From Calendula officinalis (taxonomy: Eukaryota; Streptophyta; Magnoliopsida; Asterales; Asteraceae), in assembly GCA_963853835.1 (NCBI GenBank), contig OY970825.1, positions 40,458,908 to 40,522,907 on the forward strand: a stretch of DNA of 64,000 bases. Direction: 5' to 3'. This document shows, in pieces, positions 20,453 to 31,350 of this stretch (its first letter is position 1; each line of letters starts with the position of its first letter). A program made the position numbers and the translations under genes. A model generated the notes under the pieces. It ran no database searches. It saw only the letters and a list, made by a program, of their open reading frames with translations, and was not told where the DNA came from.

Positions 20453-22279
20453 TCATCTTCTGTTGATTAACTTCACATGGATGAACTCTTCTCTTTTCTT
20501 CAATTCATCTTGCCCGTTGTTCAGGACATCAACTATCTTCTTTCTGAACCAAGCATCTTCTTTCTTGGTTATCATCCATTTCAGGCCCACCAGATGGCTA
20601 ATAGGAGCTGTTGGCAAATCTGCTTCAGTAATGAAGCACTCCCTATCATCTGAGTCAGTATACATATATCCAGATGTTGGATATATGGTACTCTTTTGAT
20701 CCCGAAAGATAAGATTATGAGGAACAGTATATCTGGGAAAAATTCTAAAAGTATTAAGACATTCAGGTTTGTTGTTCTTCACAGCCTCAGTCATCACACT
20801 GAGTGCCCTGTAACCTGCTGCATAAAGGATGCCCTTTTCATAGCATATAGCAGATACAGCCCAGATTTCATCCATCATCACTTGGGCTTCAGAAGATCTA
20901 GATGGCATCTCCTTTATCAGTCTTGCAATTTTTATCCAGTCTTGGAATCCCATATTCTGAATATCATGAAGGAAAATCTTCATTGGAGGACTGACTGGCC
21001 CAGTGCAGGTTGCAATAATAGATCTGTCAACAGTTTTGACTTTTATTTTGTTGACAAATTCATTTAGCCAGTATATGTTCTTCACATTCAGAAAAGCTTT
21101 ATTTCTAAGCATACCCATCCTGTTCTCCCTATATCTGAATCTTTGAGCAACAATGTTCCAGTACTGCTCAAGCAGTTCATCTCCTGTTCTTCTTACTATA
21201 TGTGATTTTCTTGGAACATCTTCAGACTCAGTTTCAGGTTCTTCTTCCTTAACAGGGAAGAATTTTTGGGCCTCAATCTCATCCTCAGCATCACTCTTTT
21301 CCTCAGTATACTGTGTGGATCTTCTAGGTCTAGAGATCAGAGGAGCTGGATCTTGTTCTTCACTTGATTCTGAGGACATAACCACAATTGTCATTCTTCT
21401 GGTTATTGGTCTTCTAGGAATTCTAGAAGGTCCTTCAGCTGGAGGAGAAATTGGTCTTCTTGGGGGCTCTTCATCATCTGAGGATGATGATGAAGAGCTT
21501 TCTTTATATGCTTCATCCAGTGCAAAGTTTAGAAAATTTTCAGATGGCACTAGATGTTCTTCTTCTTCATCATCAGCAATTGGCCATACAAATGGTCTGT
21601 ACACAATAATCTGCAAGTTATTTTCTGCAGTATCAACTTGCTGTGGTTGGTCAGTCTCAGTCTCCCCCTGAGTAGATGGCTCAGATGATTCTTCTTCAAC
21701 TTGTTCCAAAACTGACCTTCCCCTTTGTCTGCTTCTTTCATATCTAAACCTAAGTGGTTCAGTATGAGGTGTTTGCTGATGTTGTTGTTGATGTGGAGGT
21801 TGATCTTCATTTAACTTCCTTCTTTTCTCCCCCTGAGCAGATGGCTCAGGTTGATCAACCTCTTCTTCTCTTTGTCTCTTCTCCCCCTTATTGTTATCAT
21901 TGGATGGGGAGGGAAGAGGTTCAGTATCACCACCGATGCCCCCTGTTGATCTTCAGGAGTTGGGGAGAGCATAGGTTCAGTAGCAGCATCCTGTGCACCC
22001 TCAGTAGTGGCAGGAGAGGGTGACCTTCGAGGCTCAGTATCAGGGCCTTCTTCATCATTATTTCCTCCAGTTGGAGATTGTGGAGTTTTTTGTTTTTGCT
22101 GAAGGAGTGCCACTGACTGCTTTAATGAGTCTATCTCAGTACTCATGGCATCCATCCTGGCCAGAATATTATTCTGAGTGACCTGCATGGCCAGGATTTG
22201 ATTTAGAATAGTCTGTAATGCCCCCCCTGTACTTCTTGAGACTGAGTGACTTGTGCCCTTTGGTCCTGCACAAATGGTG
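20453..22279 (-). pseudogene. Copia ORF3, C-terminal part (second exon, frameshifted)
   Basis: Two overlapping-frame segments: 21811-22188, with a coiled-coil-like stretch (ILARMDAMSTEIDSLKQS), and 20453-21709 (418 aa). The second has a Ser/Glu/Pro-rich acidic head and then a globular half of about 240 residues (from DELLEQYWNIVAQRF) ending in a Lys/Arg/Glu-rich tail. The acceptor-like TTTCTTTAG before 22279 suggests it is an exon downstream of 22962-24339. A run of seven G (minus strand, about 22221-22227) marks a one-base frame break, and another break lies near 21710-21810. No known catalytic motif recognised. Function unknown; this region is called env-like in some SIRE elements, but I see no clear membrane segment. 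Confidence 0.55.
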
Positions 22280-22961
22280 CTAAAGAAACAAAAACATAAA
22301 ATTGGTTAGTAAGAAAAGTTTATCAAATAGAATTGTGGTGTTGCTTAACTCTATAATCATATAAACAGATTTTTTGAAGTCTGTATTCCATCTGGTTCAT
22401 GATGAAATATTGTGAACTTGTGCATAGCATGTGTAAGAAAGTTTTTAATAAAAGTGAGTGTGAAAATTTAAGTAGCTCAGTATAGGATAGGTCACATTTA
22501 CTAAAAGGTATTGGTTTGGGAAATCGAAGCCTGGGATGTGCTTCTTATTATTTTCAATGTTTATCACTCGGTATCAGAGTGATAACAGAAATGTGGCTAA
22601 ACCCATGGAAAATTTTGGCTAATGTGGCTTAAAAGGTTTGTGATCATTTCTAGAATCATGTAACCCAACTCAAAAATAAGTTGGACATAATTCAAGCAGC
22701 ACCAGTGGGTGTCAGTATGACATCAACCACCATTATCTCTTTAAATGTTGAGACAACTGTAGACTGACAATGATCATTGAGGTGCTCAGTGTATGAATTT
22801 TGCATAGCAGCAGTGGGCTAACTATGTTAGCCATAATTGGATATATTTGAAAGTTCGGTTGAGACTGTGGTCAGTATTGAGTTGGTACTGGCCAATACAT
22901 AGTCTCTATTTGGGAAAATTATATATTTATAAAAGTTTTAGGGCTTTTTAGAAATTCATAC
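22280..22961 (-). other. Putative intron in copia ORF3
   Basis: On the minus strand a donor CTCGG/GTATGA at 22961 and an acceptor GTTTCTTTAG at 22280 enclose 682 AT-rich bp with no long open frame. Using it joins two coding blocks that otherwise end at a stop right after the donor. Inferred from splice signals alone. Confidence 0.5.
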
Positions 22962-24339
22962 CCGAGACTTTGTCGGATTCTCTCCTTGCATCATTTGAGG
23001 TCGGTGCTGGATCTTCTGTATGTTGATTTGAGGCACCAACACCTTCAGGAGCCTCTTCTATTCTGACATCTGTACCTTCCAGTGTATGCTGTTCATACTG
23101 AATTTCTACATCGTGAGGAGCATGGGCTTCCTCAATATGTTGAGCAGTTGGTTCTGGTTCAAGACCTGGAAGGTCAGCGGTGGCTGCAACTAAGCTTTGT
23201 GCTTGAAGAGATGCAGTTAATGAAGGAACATTTCCAGGAGGCATCTCTTCTGATGATAAATTTCCCATTAGAACTGGGGAAAGGTTTCTTCTTCTTCTTT
23301 GGATGACCAGTGGTGTATCTTCTGAGGTCTCAGTATCAGAAGCTGTTGCAATATGAGGAGCATCAGGATCATGTGCAGGTGGAGAAATGTGTGTTGGTTC
23401 TTGTACTACTGCTGGTTGAGCTTCCACCATCGCAGTATCTGGATCATCATTCCCATCATCACCATTGTCATCATCATTATCATCATTTTCTGATTCAGTA
23501 TCATAATGTTGTTCATCATTGATGTGTGCCTGGACTATAGCCCACATGGAGTGACTCAGTACAGGCTCTCCTTCTCTTGGCCTGTAAAAATAAATCTTCT
23601 CATGAAGTGGAGGAAGGTCCACTCTTGGACTATTGAACTCATCATAAATATGAGCAGGCATCCCATTTTGAAAAATGAGGGAAAGAAATCTGCAGAAAGG
23701 AACATTGAGTTCTCTGATTGGAGCCTGAATCAGAGAGGCCAGTTCATTGAAGATCAGTCTAGCATAATCAATATCTCGACCATGATACATGGCATGCACA
23801 ATCTGCATCCCAAAATCATTTATTTGATCCAAAGCTCTTGTCTTGTGGGTCATACATCGAATAAGTGTAGATATTAACAGACCCCACATAGGACCAAATT
23901 CATTTCGTTTAATAATGCCAGTGGTGCCTCTGCGGCCAATAAATGGTAACACTGAGCGAGCCTCTGTTCGATCAACAAAGGGCTCATACTGAGAATGAGC
24001 GGGAAGCCTTAGTGTTTCCCGAATTATAGCAGTGGAGACAAAAGCCCTTCTTTGTTCTCGAATAACCCAACCGGTAATCATGTCCGGAGAGTCAAGCTTA
24101 GCAGAGTACCAGAATTCGCAGAGCATTTCTGGGTAAATAGCTCGAGGGGAACGAATTAATGCTTGCGTGATCGGACGATGCCTCAAATACGTGATCATGT
24201 GAGTGAATTCAGGGCATGCCCAAGCTTGAGGAATATTGAAATTTGCAGTTATGTTGTTCCTCGCAAATTTGGGCACTTCGTCGTTCCGAAACTGAGTTGC
24301 AGGAGCAGCCTCCGGTGCGACAAATCTATAATTCGCCAT
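22962..24339 (-). CDS. Copia ORF3, first exon (unknown function, SIRE-lineage extra protein)
   Basis: An uninterrupted frame of 459 codons to the putative donor. The first 260 residues look globular, with YLRHRPITQALIRSPRAIY, then EFWYSAKL and IIRETLRLP. That pattern is common to a family of plant retrotransposon-associated proteins found after pol in SIRE-like elements. The remainder is acidic and low complexity (runs of Asp/Glu/Asn, then Pro/Ala/Glu/His). No nuclease, protease or membrane signature seen. It lies between the end of pol and the 3' LTR on the same strand, so it would need a spliced or internally initiated transcript. The ATG at 24339 is followed by an open frame with no lesion, unlike pol. 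Confidence 0.6.
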
Positions 24340-24796
24340 CTACGAGTGTGATTTTAGAAATTTGCTTGCAAGGAGAAAGTGAAATGGTTAATCGCAGAGA
24401 GAATTGAAAGATAGAATATGAAATAACTGTTAGAAAATTCGAATGAAAAGAAATAAACGGTTATTTATATTTAATTAGAGATAATTACGGTATTGGGAAG
24501 TCAAACCGGCTGATTTGACAGCCTTATCCTGTTTCAACGGTAACTTTCTTATTAAGAAAGGTTACCGTTAAGGAGTATCAAGATTAAAAGTCAGTGTTAT
24601 CACTCCAGGACTCCAATACCGAGTTAAAAATAATTTAAATTAAAAAAAATTAAAAATCATAAAAAAACATTTAATTTAAACTATAAATAAAAAAAATTTA
24701 AAATTTATAAAATTTGATAAATCAGACGAGTGATACTGAGCAGGTCAGTATTGAAATCAATACTGAGAAGTCAGTATAAGAAAATTTTAAGGAAAA
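24340..24796 (-). other. Copia spacer between pol and ORF3
   Basis: AT-rich noncoding DNA after the pol stop at 24797. It includes four CAGTAT/ATACTG motifs within 50 bp (about 24733-24780). May hold the ORF3 promoter or splice acceptor; not resolved. Confidence 0.45.
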
Positions 24797-26566
24797 TTAA
24801 GGATTCAACATACCCAATTGTCCTAGTAAATACATAAACCTTTCCTCAGAGAGAGGTTTAGTGAATACATCAGCCAATTGATCATCTGTAGGAACAAAAT
24901 CTACCTCAACCTTACCCTTTTCCACATTATCTCGAATAAAGTGGTGTCTGATATCAATGTGCTTTGTTTAGGAGTGATGGACTGGGTTTTCAGTGATAGC
25001 AATAGCACTCTTGTTATCACAATGTATTGGTGTCTTCTGGAAATTAAACCCATAGTCCATTAGTTGATACTGCATCCACAAGAGTTGAGCACAACAACTT
25101 CCTGCAGCAACATATTCTGCTTCTGCACTAGAAGTTGCTACTGAGTTTTGTTTCTTGGATGACCAACCAACTAGTCTGCCACCGAGGAATTGACATCCTC
25201 CACTTGTACTCTTCCTGTCCAACCTACAACCTGCAAAATCTGCATCTGTATACCCTTCAAGATCAAAGTTTGAATCTTTGGGATACCAAAGACCCATGTT
25301 AGGAGTACCTGAAAGATATCTAAAAATGCGCTTAACAGCTTTCATATGTGATTCTTTAGGATCAGCCTGATACCGAGCACACAAACAAGTTGCAAACATG
25401 ATATCAGGCCTGCTAGCTGTTAAGTAAAGTAAAGAACCAATCATACCTCGGTATGTGGATTGACATACTGGCTTACCAGTTTCATCTTTACTTATTTTAT
25501 CCTGAGTACCCATAGGAGTGTGCATGGAAGATAAGTTTTCAAATTTGTATTTCTTCAGCATGTCATGCACATACTTACATTGATTTATGAAAGTGCCATC
25601 AGTCTTCTGATCAACTTGTAAACCAAGAAAGTAAGTAAGTTCACCCATCATACTCATCTGATACTGAGATGACATAATCTTAGCAAACCAGTCACACATT
25701 GACTTGTCAGTGGAGCCAAAGATAATGTCATCTACATATATTTGAATGAGTAAAATGTCAGAACCTTTCCGTTTTGAAAATAAAGTTTTGTCAATTTTAC
25801 CTCTTATAAATTTATTTTCAATTAAGTACTCAGACATGGTATCATACCAGGCTCTTGGAGCTTGTTTGAGCCCATATAAAGCTTTATCAAGCTTGAAAAC
25901 ATAGTTAGGAAATTTAGGATCAACAAAACCTGGAGGTTGTTTAACATAAACTTCCTCTTGTAGTTTTCCATTGAGGAAGGCACTCTTGACATCCATCTGA
26001 TACACTTTGAAGTTCTTGAAAGCTGCATATGCAAGATACAACCTTATAGCTTCAATTCTTGCAACTGGTGCAAAAGTCTCATCATAGTCAATGCCTTCTT
26101 CTTGCCTGTAACCCTGAGCAACCAGTCTTGCTTTATTTCTGATGACAACCCCATCTTTGTCCATCTTGTTTCTGAAGACCCATTTAGTACCAATAATAGT
26201 TTTGCCAAAAGGGGGTGGTACTAAATTCCAGACTTTATTCCTTTCAAACTCTGTCAGTTCTTCTTGCATAGCTTCTACCCAGTCTTCATCTAATAAAGCT
26301 TCATCAGCTTTCTTGGGTTCCATGGTAGATAAAAAGCTTGAAAAGAAACAGAAATTTGCAGTAGCTTGAGGTTCAAAATCTAGTTTTCTTCTTGTTTGTA
26401 CACCTTGTTCAATAGGACCAATGATATTTGAATGAGGATGATCTCTGATTTCCCTTAGATTGTTCCCTAAGGGAGCATTTGAAGCAAGGTCAACAATATC
26501 TTGTTGCACTGATGTGTTGTCTGCCTGATACTGAGCTGAATTGTGATCAGTATAAGACATTTCATG
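24797..26566 (-). pseudogene. Copia reverse transcriptase and RNase H
   Basis: Begins with the EDWVEAMQEELTEFERNKVW region, has the copia RT signatures DVKSAFLNG, LYGLKQAPRAWY and the catalytic YVDDIIFGS, then RNase H (TDADFAGC, STSGG, SSAEAEY). An in-frame TAA at 24968-24970 cuts off the last 57 codons, which are otherwise readable to a natural stop at 24797. A TAG at 26567-26569 separates this block from integrase. Otherwise well preserved, agreeing with recent insertion. RT copies the element RNA in cytoplasmic particles and RNase H removes it. Confidence 0.9.
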
Positions 26567-27914
26567 TTGCTATTCTTCTTGATTTTGCAGATCTGAGGAG
26601 GATTCTTGAATGGTACTGGAAGATTCTCCTTCTTCATATGTGGAGTTGTTCAGATCAAGTATTGGGAACTCAGTATTGGGGTTCTCAGTGATGGGAAACT
26701 CAGAATTTGATGCATTCGAGTTAGACTGAGTTCTTTCTTGATCAGTATCACTCATACCATGATCAACATAGTATGGGTGAGACTTGGGCTGTTCAGCAAT
26801 TGAGTTTTCTGGATTGCATAGAATTTCTATGCCACTGATGTCTTCTGTTGCTGAGGTAGAGTGCTCATTCTGATTTTCATCAAATGTAACATGAATAGAT
26901 TCTACAATCATCTTAGTTGAGTTGACATACACTCTGAAGGCTTTAGAGTGTGGAGAGTAGCCCATGAACACACCTTCATTTGCTTTGGGAGCAAATTTGT
27001 TGAGATTTTGCTTAGTACTGAGTACAAAACATTTACTCCCAAAGATGTGGAAGTATTCCACATTAGGAACCTTGCCATTATATAACTCATAAGGAGTCTT
27101 TTGATGTCTCTGGATTATTGTAGCTCTGTTCTGAGTAAAATTTGCACAATTGACAGCTTCTGCCCAGAAGCTCAGTGCCAGTCCAGCATGGCATAACAAA
27201 GTTCTTGAAGCTTCAATCAAGGTTCTATTCTTTCGTTCTACAACACCATTTTGTTGTGGTGTGTAGGCTGCAGAGAAGTTTTGTAAGATTCCTTTTTCTT
27301 CACAGAAATCAGCCAATACCGAGTTCTTAAACTCAGTACCATGGTCACTTCTTAGTTGTTTGACCTTGTTGCCTTTTTGAAGTTCTTCTCTTTTAATGAA
27401 GGCAATGATTTCTGTTGTTGCATCGGCTTTAGTCTTGAGAAAAATGACCCAAGTGTATATTGAGAATTCATCAACCAGGACTAATGTATAGATCTTTTTG
27501 GCCAAAGATGGTGTGCTGATGGGGCCAAAAAGATCCATATGTATCATTGTAAGAGGTTCATTAATGGAGATTATCCTTTGACTTGAATGAACTCTTCTTC
27601 TGCTTGCCCATTTCACATGCTGAACATAACTTATCTTTTGAATAAGTAATAGTGGGCAGCCCTCTCACCAATTTCTTAATACTGAGCTCATTTATATTTC
27701 TGAAATTTATGTGAGAGAGCTTCTTGTGCCATAACCAATGTAATTCTGGTTTGACTTTAGACAGCAGGCAAACTCTAATAGTGGGGTCTATTTCAGACAG
27801 GTTGACCACATGTACATCTTTTTCTCTTCTAGCAATGAGTACAAGTTGCCCTTTATCATTGTAGATGATTCCTGCAACCTTTCTGAAACGAGCTTCATTG
27901 TCATCATCACACAT
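26567..27914 (-). pseudogene. Copia integrase with zinc-binding domain
   Basis: The upstream block (27561-27914) holds the His-His-Cys-Cys zinc domain (HWLWHKKLSH...CSACEMGK). The downstream block (26570-27616) holds the catalytic core with the Asp-Asp-Glu residues in HMDLFGP, RSDHGTEF and NGVVERKNRT, and a C-terminal part ending in a Ser/Asn/Glu-rich linker. The two are in different frames, with a frameshift near 27565-27600, and a TAG at 26567-26569 ends the frame before RT. Integrase inserts the cDNA into host DNA. Confidence 0.88.
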
Positions 27915-27949
27915 CTGGCTGATACTGAGCAGATTGTGTTTAAGACCCT

Positions 27950-28150
27950 CTACATAGGCAACTCTTTTAAAGTGATGTTTCCTGCCTTGATTACCCCATA
28001 ACCTCTTGTTTTCCCTATAGAATCATCTCCAAACTTGACAGAAGGACCCTTCTCTGGAGTATAGTTGAGGAGGTACTCCATACTGCCAGTCATGTGTCTT
28101 GAACAGCCACTATCTAGGTACCATTTTCTATCACCCTGCACAAGACACAA
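27950..28150 (-). pseudogene. Copia aspartic protease fragment
   Basis: Contains the copia protease active site in WYLDSGCSRHMTG. The frame is lost again near 27960-27975, at a run of A/T, before the integrase zinc domain. It follows the gag stop at 28159 in a different frame. A splice-acceptor-like TTGTGTCTTGTGCAG lies just upstream on the minus strand, ending at 28136. Confidence 0.8.
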
Positions 28151-28158
28151 AATAAGAG

Positions 28159-30739
28159 TTAGTTCCTTTTAGGAACCCATTTTTGAATGGGATCTTTGGT
28201 CGGAGAAACGGAGATTGACTTGATCTCTTTTGTTGGAGAGGTCAGTATCACTTCAGGAGAAACCTTTGAGGTTTTCTTTGGTGATACTGACTTAGTTTCT
28301 CTCCTTTTCTTTGGTACTGAGTACCTAGGACTTGAGAGATCAGTCCAACATTCATCTCCTTTATGTCCAGTATGATGACATCTATTACAATTTCTAGGTC
28401 TGTTTCTAAACATATTTTCATAAGGAATTTTAGAAAATTGTTTGACTTTTGGTTGATCAGTATGAGTGAGTTTTGTAAACTTTTGACTTAAGACTTTGAT
28501 TTGATCACCAATAGATTTTAAAATGTTATTTTTGTCATTTTTTAATGGAGTTTTAATGTTATGTTTGACTGATATTGAAGGAGATGGTTCTGGTGTCTTA
28601 GTTTTATTAGGCAGAGAAGTCTTTTTATCATTTGACTTCTTGTTTTTGCCACTTGAAGATCCTGTTGAAGTTGTTTTCTTTTTATCATGTTTTAGAATGA
28701 CAACTTGAACAGGTTCTTTAAATTCTTGAGTAGTTGACTTTGCTGTTCCTGTAGACTCAGTATTAGATAAAACATTTTGAGTAGTAGTGGTTTTCTTTCC
28801 TGTAGACTCAGGTTCTTTATATATCTCAAAAGTTGTTGTGTTAAATAAAACTTCAAATGGAGGAACAGCATAAGTGTCATACTGCACAACTTCGAGGTCA
28901 GTATCAAAAATTTCTTTTTCAGGAAATTCAATACTGAGCTCTTGTAGTTCAATATAGCACTTAGAACAGATGGAAGGACCAATAGGTTTTTTTAAAATGA
29001 TTTTATCCTCATTATCTGATTCAGTTTGGCATCCAACTTCACAAAACGTTTTTGCTTTTACAAACTGAATAGGATTCATATCAGAAAATTCTTCAAATAA
29101 ATCAGCAAAATTACTTCTATTTTTTAACTGAGGATCAACACCAAGTGCAGCCCTTACATTTTCTGGAAATTGTTGATTTAGACATTTATTTAATTTAATA
29201 GATGCATTTCCCCAAGATTTACACTGATTTTCAAATTTTTCTTTTTCTAATTTGTGTAAATGAGCTTTATCAGCTAATCTTTGGTTCATGTCTTGTAAGT
29301 TTAAAAAATTGAGTTCTAAATCTTTAAATTTTGCTAATTTATCTAAATGTTCATTATTTACCCTTTCAAGTTCAAGAATTGTTAATTTTAAAGTTTTTTC
29401 TCTCTGTACTAAAGTTTTAAGATCAACAATCATATACTCAAAAATCTTTTCTTTTTCATTCACTGAATAAGTTTGAAAGGAACTCACCTTGTACAACTGA
29501 GTGGAATCCCAATCAGTAGGAACACTCATCCTCTCAGCTTCTTTGATATCTCTTTCAAAGGAGCTCTTCAAATCTTCTTCAGTAAAAGCCATAAAGGCTT
29601 TGTTCTCAATATCTTCCTCATCATCACTTATCTCCTCATCCATCCAAGCCTCGGAGTAAAGTGCTTGATGAGGTGCTCCATTCCCTGCTGCATTCTTCCC
29701 CTTGATCCAGTTCTTTAGCTTGACATACTTGTCTCTATACCTTTTAGCTCGGTATGCAATCTTGTCATTCTGACCAGTTTCAGTTGACTTGGTATGACAA
29801 TTAGCGGCAATGTGCCCAGGCTTTCCACACCTATAGCAAAGACCTGATCTTGGGTCAGTGTTGGAAGAGCTAACACCAAGCCTCTTCTTTTTCAACTGAT
29901 CCAGCTTCATAGACATAAGAGCCATTTGAGTTTCAAGCTCTTCTGCCTCAGCATCAGCAAGATCAACTTCTGGTTCTTCAGGCTCAATTACAGTATATTC
30001 CTGTTGCACAACTAAAGCCATGCCAGTGAAAGACTTGTCAGTTTTCTTCCAGTTGATCAGTCTTGCAGCATTATTCTCCTCATGATTCAACATCAACCCA
30101 TACAAAGTTTGGAGAGTGTATGACTCAATGTTGTTAGCAGCATTGACATAATTTGTCATGTCAAGAAATTGTTGGGGAACACTATCCAAGAACTTTTGAA
30201 CAAGCTCTCCTTCCTCCTTCACAATGCCTACACTGATTAAATCATGGATAACAGTATTGAACCTGTTATATAGAGTAGTGATGTCTTCATTTGGACTTGA
30301 GAAGAATTTTTCATACTTCCTTCTCATGTTGCTCTTCCTCTGCAACTTCACCTTTGGTGTGCCCTCATAAGTGACTGATAGGCTATCCCACATAGCCTTT
30401 GCTGTTGGCAATTTGCATAATTGCATTTAGTATCTCTTTGGTAACAGCATTACCAATCACTCCCTTTGCTCTGGAGTCTAGACTGAATAACTGACGGTCA
30501 GTATCAGTCCAGGTGTGTTTCAGTTTAGGAACTGTTCTTGTGCTCTCAAGAGCATCATCAGTAGTAGCAACGGGTTCCACTGGTTGTGGAATGATAGGAC
30601 CATCATTAAGCACAGTGAGCATCTCATGATGAATAGATTCAAGATACCACTGAGCTTTAAGCTTCCATTGATGAAAATCTTTTCCATCAAAGATGGGCAC
30701 TCCCTTACCAGACATAACAGGTGCAATGATTGTTGACAT
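28159..30739 (-). pseudogene. Copia gag (long, two CCHC knuckles)
   Basis: The N-terminus (30383-30739) includes the FDGKDFHQWKLKAQWYLES motif typical of copia gag. A frameshift near 30383-30426 leads into a 755-aa frame with the UBN2-type capsid region, a CCHC zinc knuckle at residues 197-210 (CYRCGKPGHIAANC), a coiled-coil middle (about 340-420) and a second CCHC-like motif at 680-693 (CNRCHHTGHKGDEC). The roughly 470-residue spacer between the knuckles is longer than in most copia elements. The frame ends in TAA at 28159. Confidence 0.85.
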
Positions 30740-30820
30740 TTTGGATTTTTGAGTGTTTGAGGGATAAGTATATAGAATGGCTGCCAGGGTAATAGATCGA
30801 CTAAATAATAATTAATTTAG

Positions 30821-30835
30821 CCTGCTCTGATACCA
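30821..30835 (-). other. Copia primer binding site
   Basis: Reads TGGTATCAGAGCAGG on the minus strand, 2 bp from the 5' LTR. Complementary to the 3' end of initiator tRNA-Met. Confidence 0.88.
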
Positions 30836-30837
30836 GT

Positions 30838-31345
30838 TGTTAGGTCACAACAACCCTGGTTTGTTTGATAATTGTTTAGATTAATAATTTACTTAAGACA
30901 ATTAAGGTGATTAATACAGTAATTTAGTCAAACGTATATTATTCCACAAAGTGTGGCTTGTAGCGGAAATACAAGACCACTTGAACAATTACATAGAGAT
31001 ATTTGTGAACGTGTAAATTGGTAAGTACTCCTTTGCAAGATGATCTCTATTTATAATGTTATAGAGATCTTACATAATGGCAAAGGAGTAACCGAAGGAC
31101 TAGATAAAGGAAATGACTAAGATCAAGGGATTTGATCTTAGTCCGTTACAATACTGACTTGTAACTCAGTCCTTCTACTCAGTATTGGATTTCCAATACT
31201 GAGTGCTGATACTGAGTGGCCAATACTGGCCAAACTCAGTATCATGCCTAAACATAGCTAATTTAATCTACTATTTAATCTAAGCTAGTCTAGGTTGTTT
31301 TGTTATCCTAAGATTCACAAAGGGGTAAGGCTTTTTGCCTTAACA
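30838..31345 (-). repeat. Copia 5' LTR (right)
   Basis: 508 bp, same ends as the left LTR, about ten substitutions and no indels between them. Confidence 0.92.
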
Positions 31346-31350
31346 CTCGC

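Larger units (their letters stand above)
19862..31345 (-). mobile_element. Ty1/copia LTR retrotransposon, SIRE/Maximus-like, 11.5 kb
   Basis: LTRs of 508 bp each (TGTTAGG...CCTTAACA) and a 5-bp duplication CTCGC (19857-19861, 31346-31350). Primer binding site and polypurine tract show the element runs on the minus strand. Order along that strand: gag, protease, integrase, reverse transcriptase/RNase H (the copia order), then a large extra region with ORF3 before the 3' LTR. Size, long gag and the post-pol reading frame fit the SIRE/Maximus lineage. Several stops and frameshifts break pol. About ten differences between LTRs give roughly 2 percent divergence. The motif CAGTAT/ATACTG is strongly over-represented throughout. 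Confidence 0.92.

Noticed and set aside
21153..21671. 172-codon Ser-rich frame on the + strand
   Set aside because: Antisense shadow of the acidic Ser/Glu-rich part of copia ORF3.
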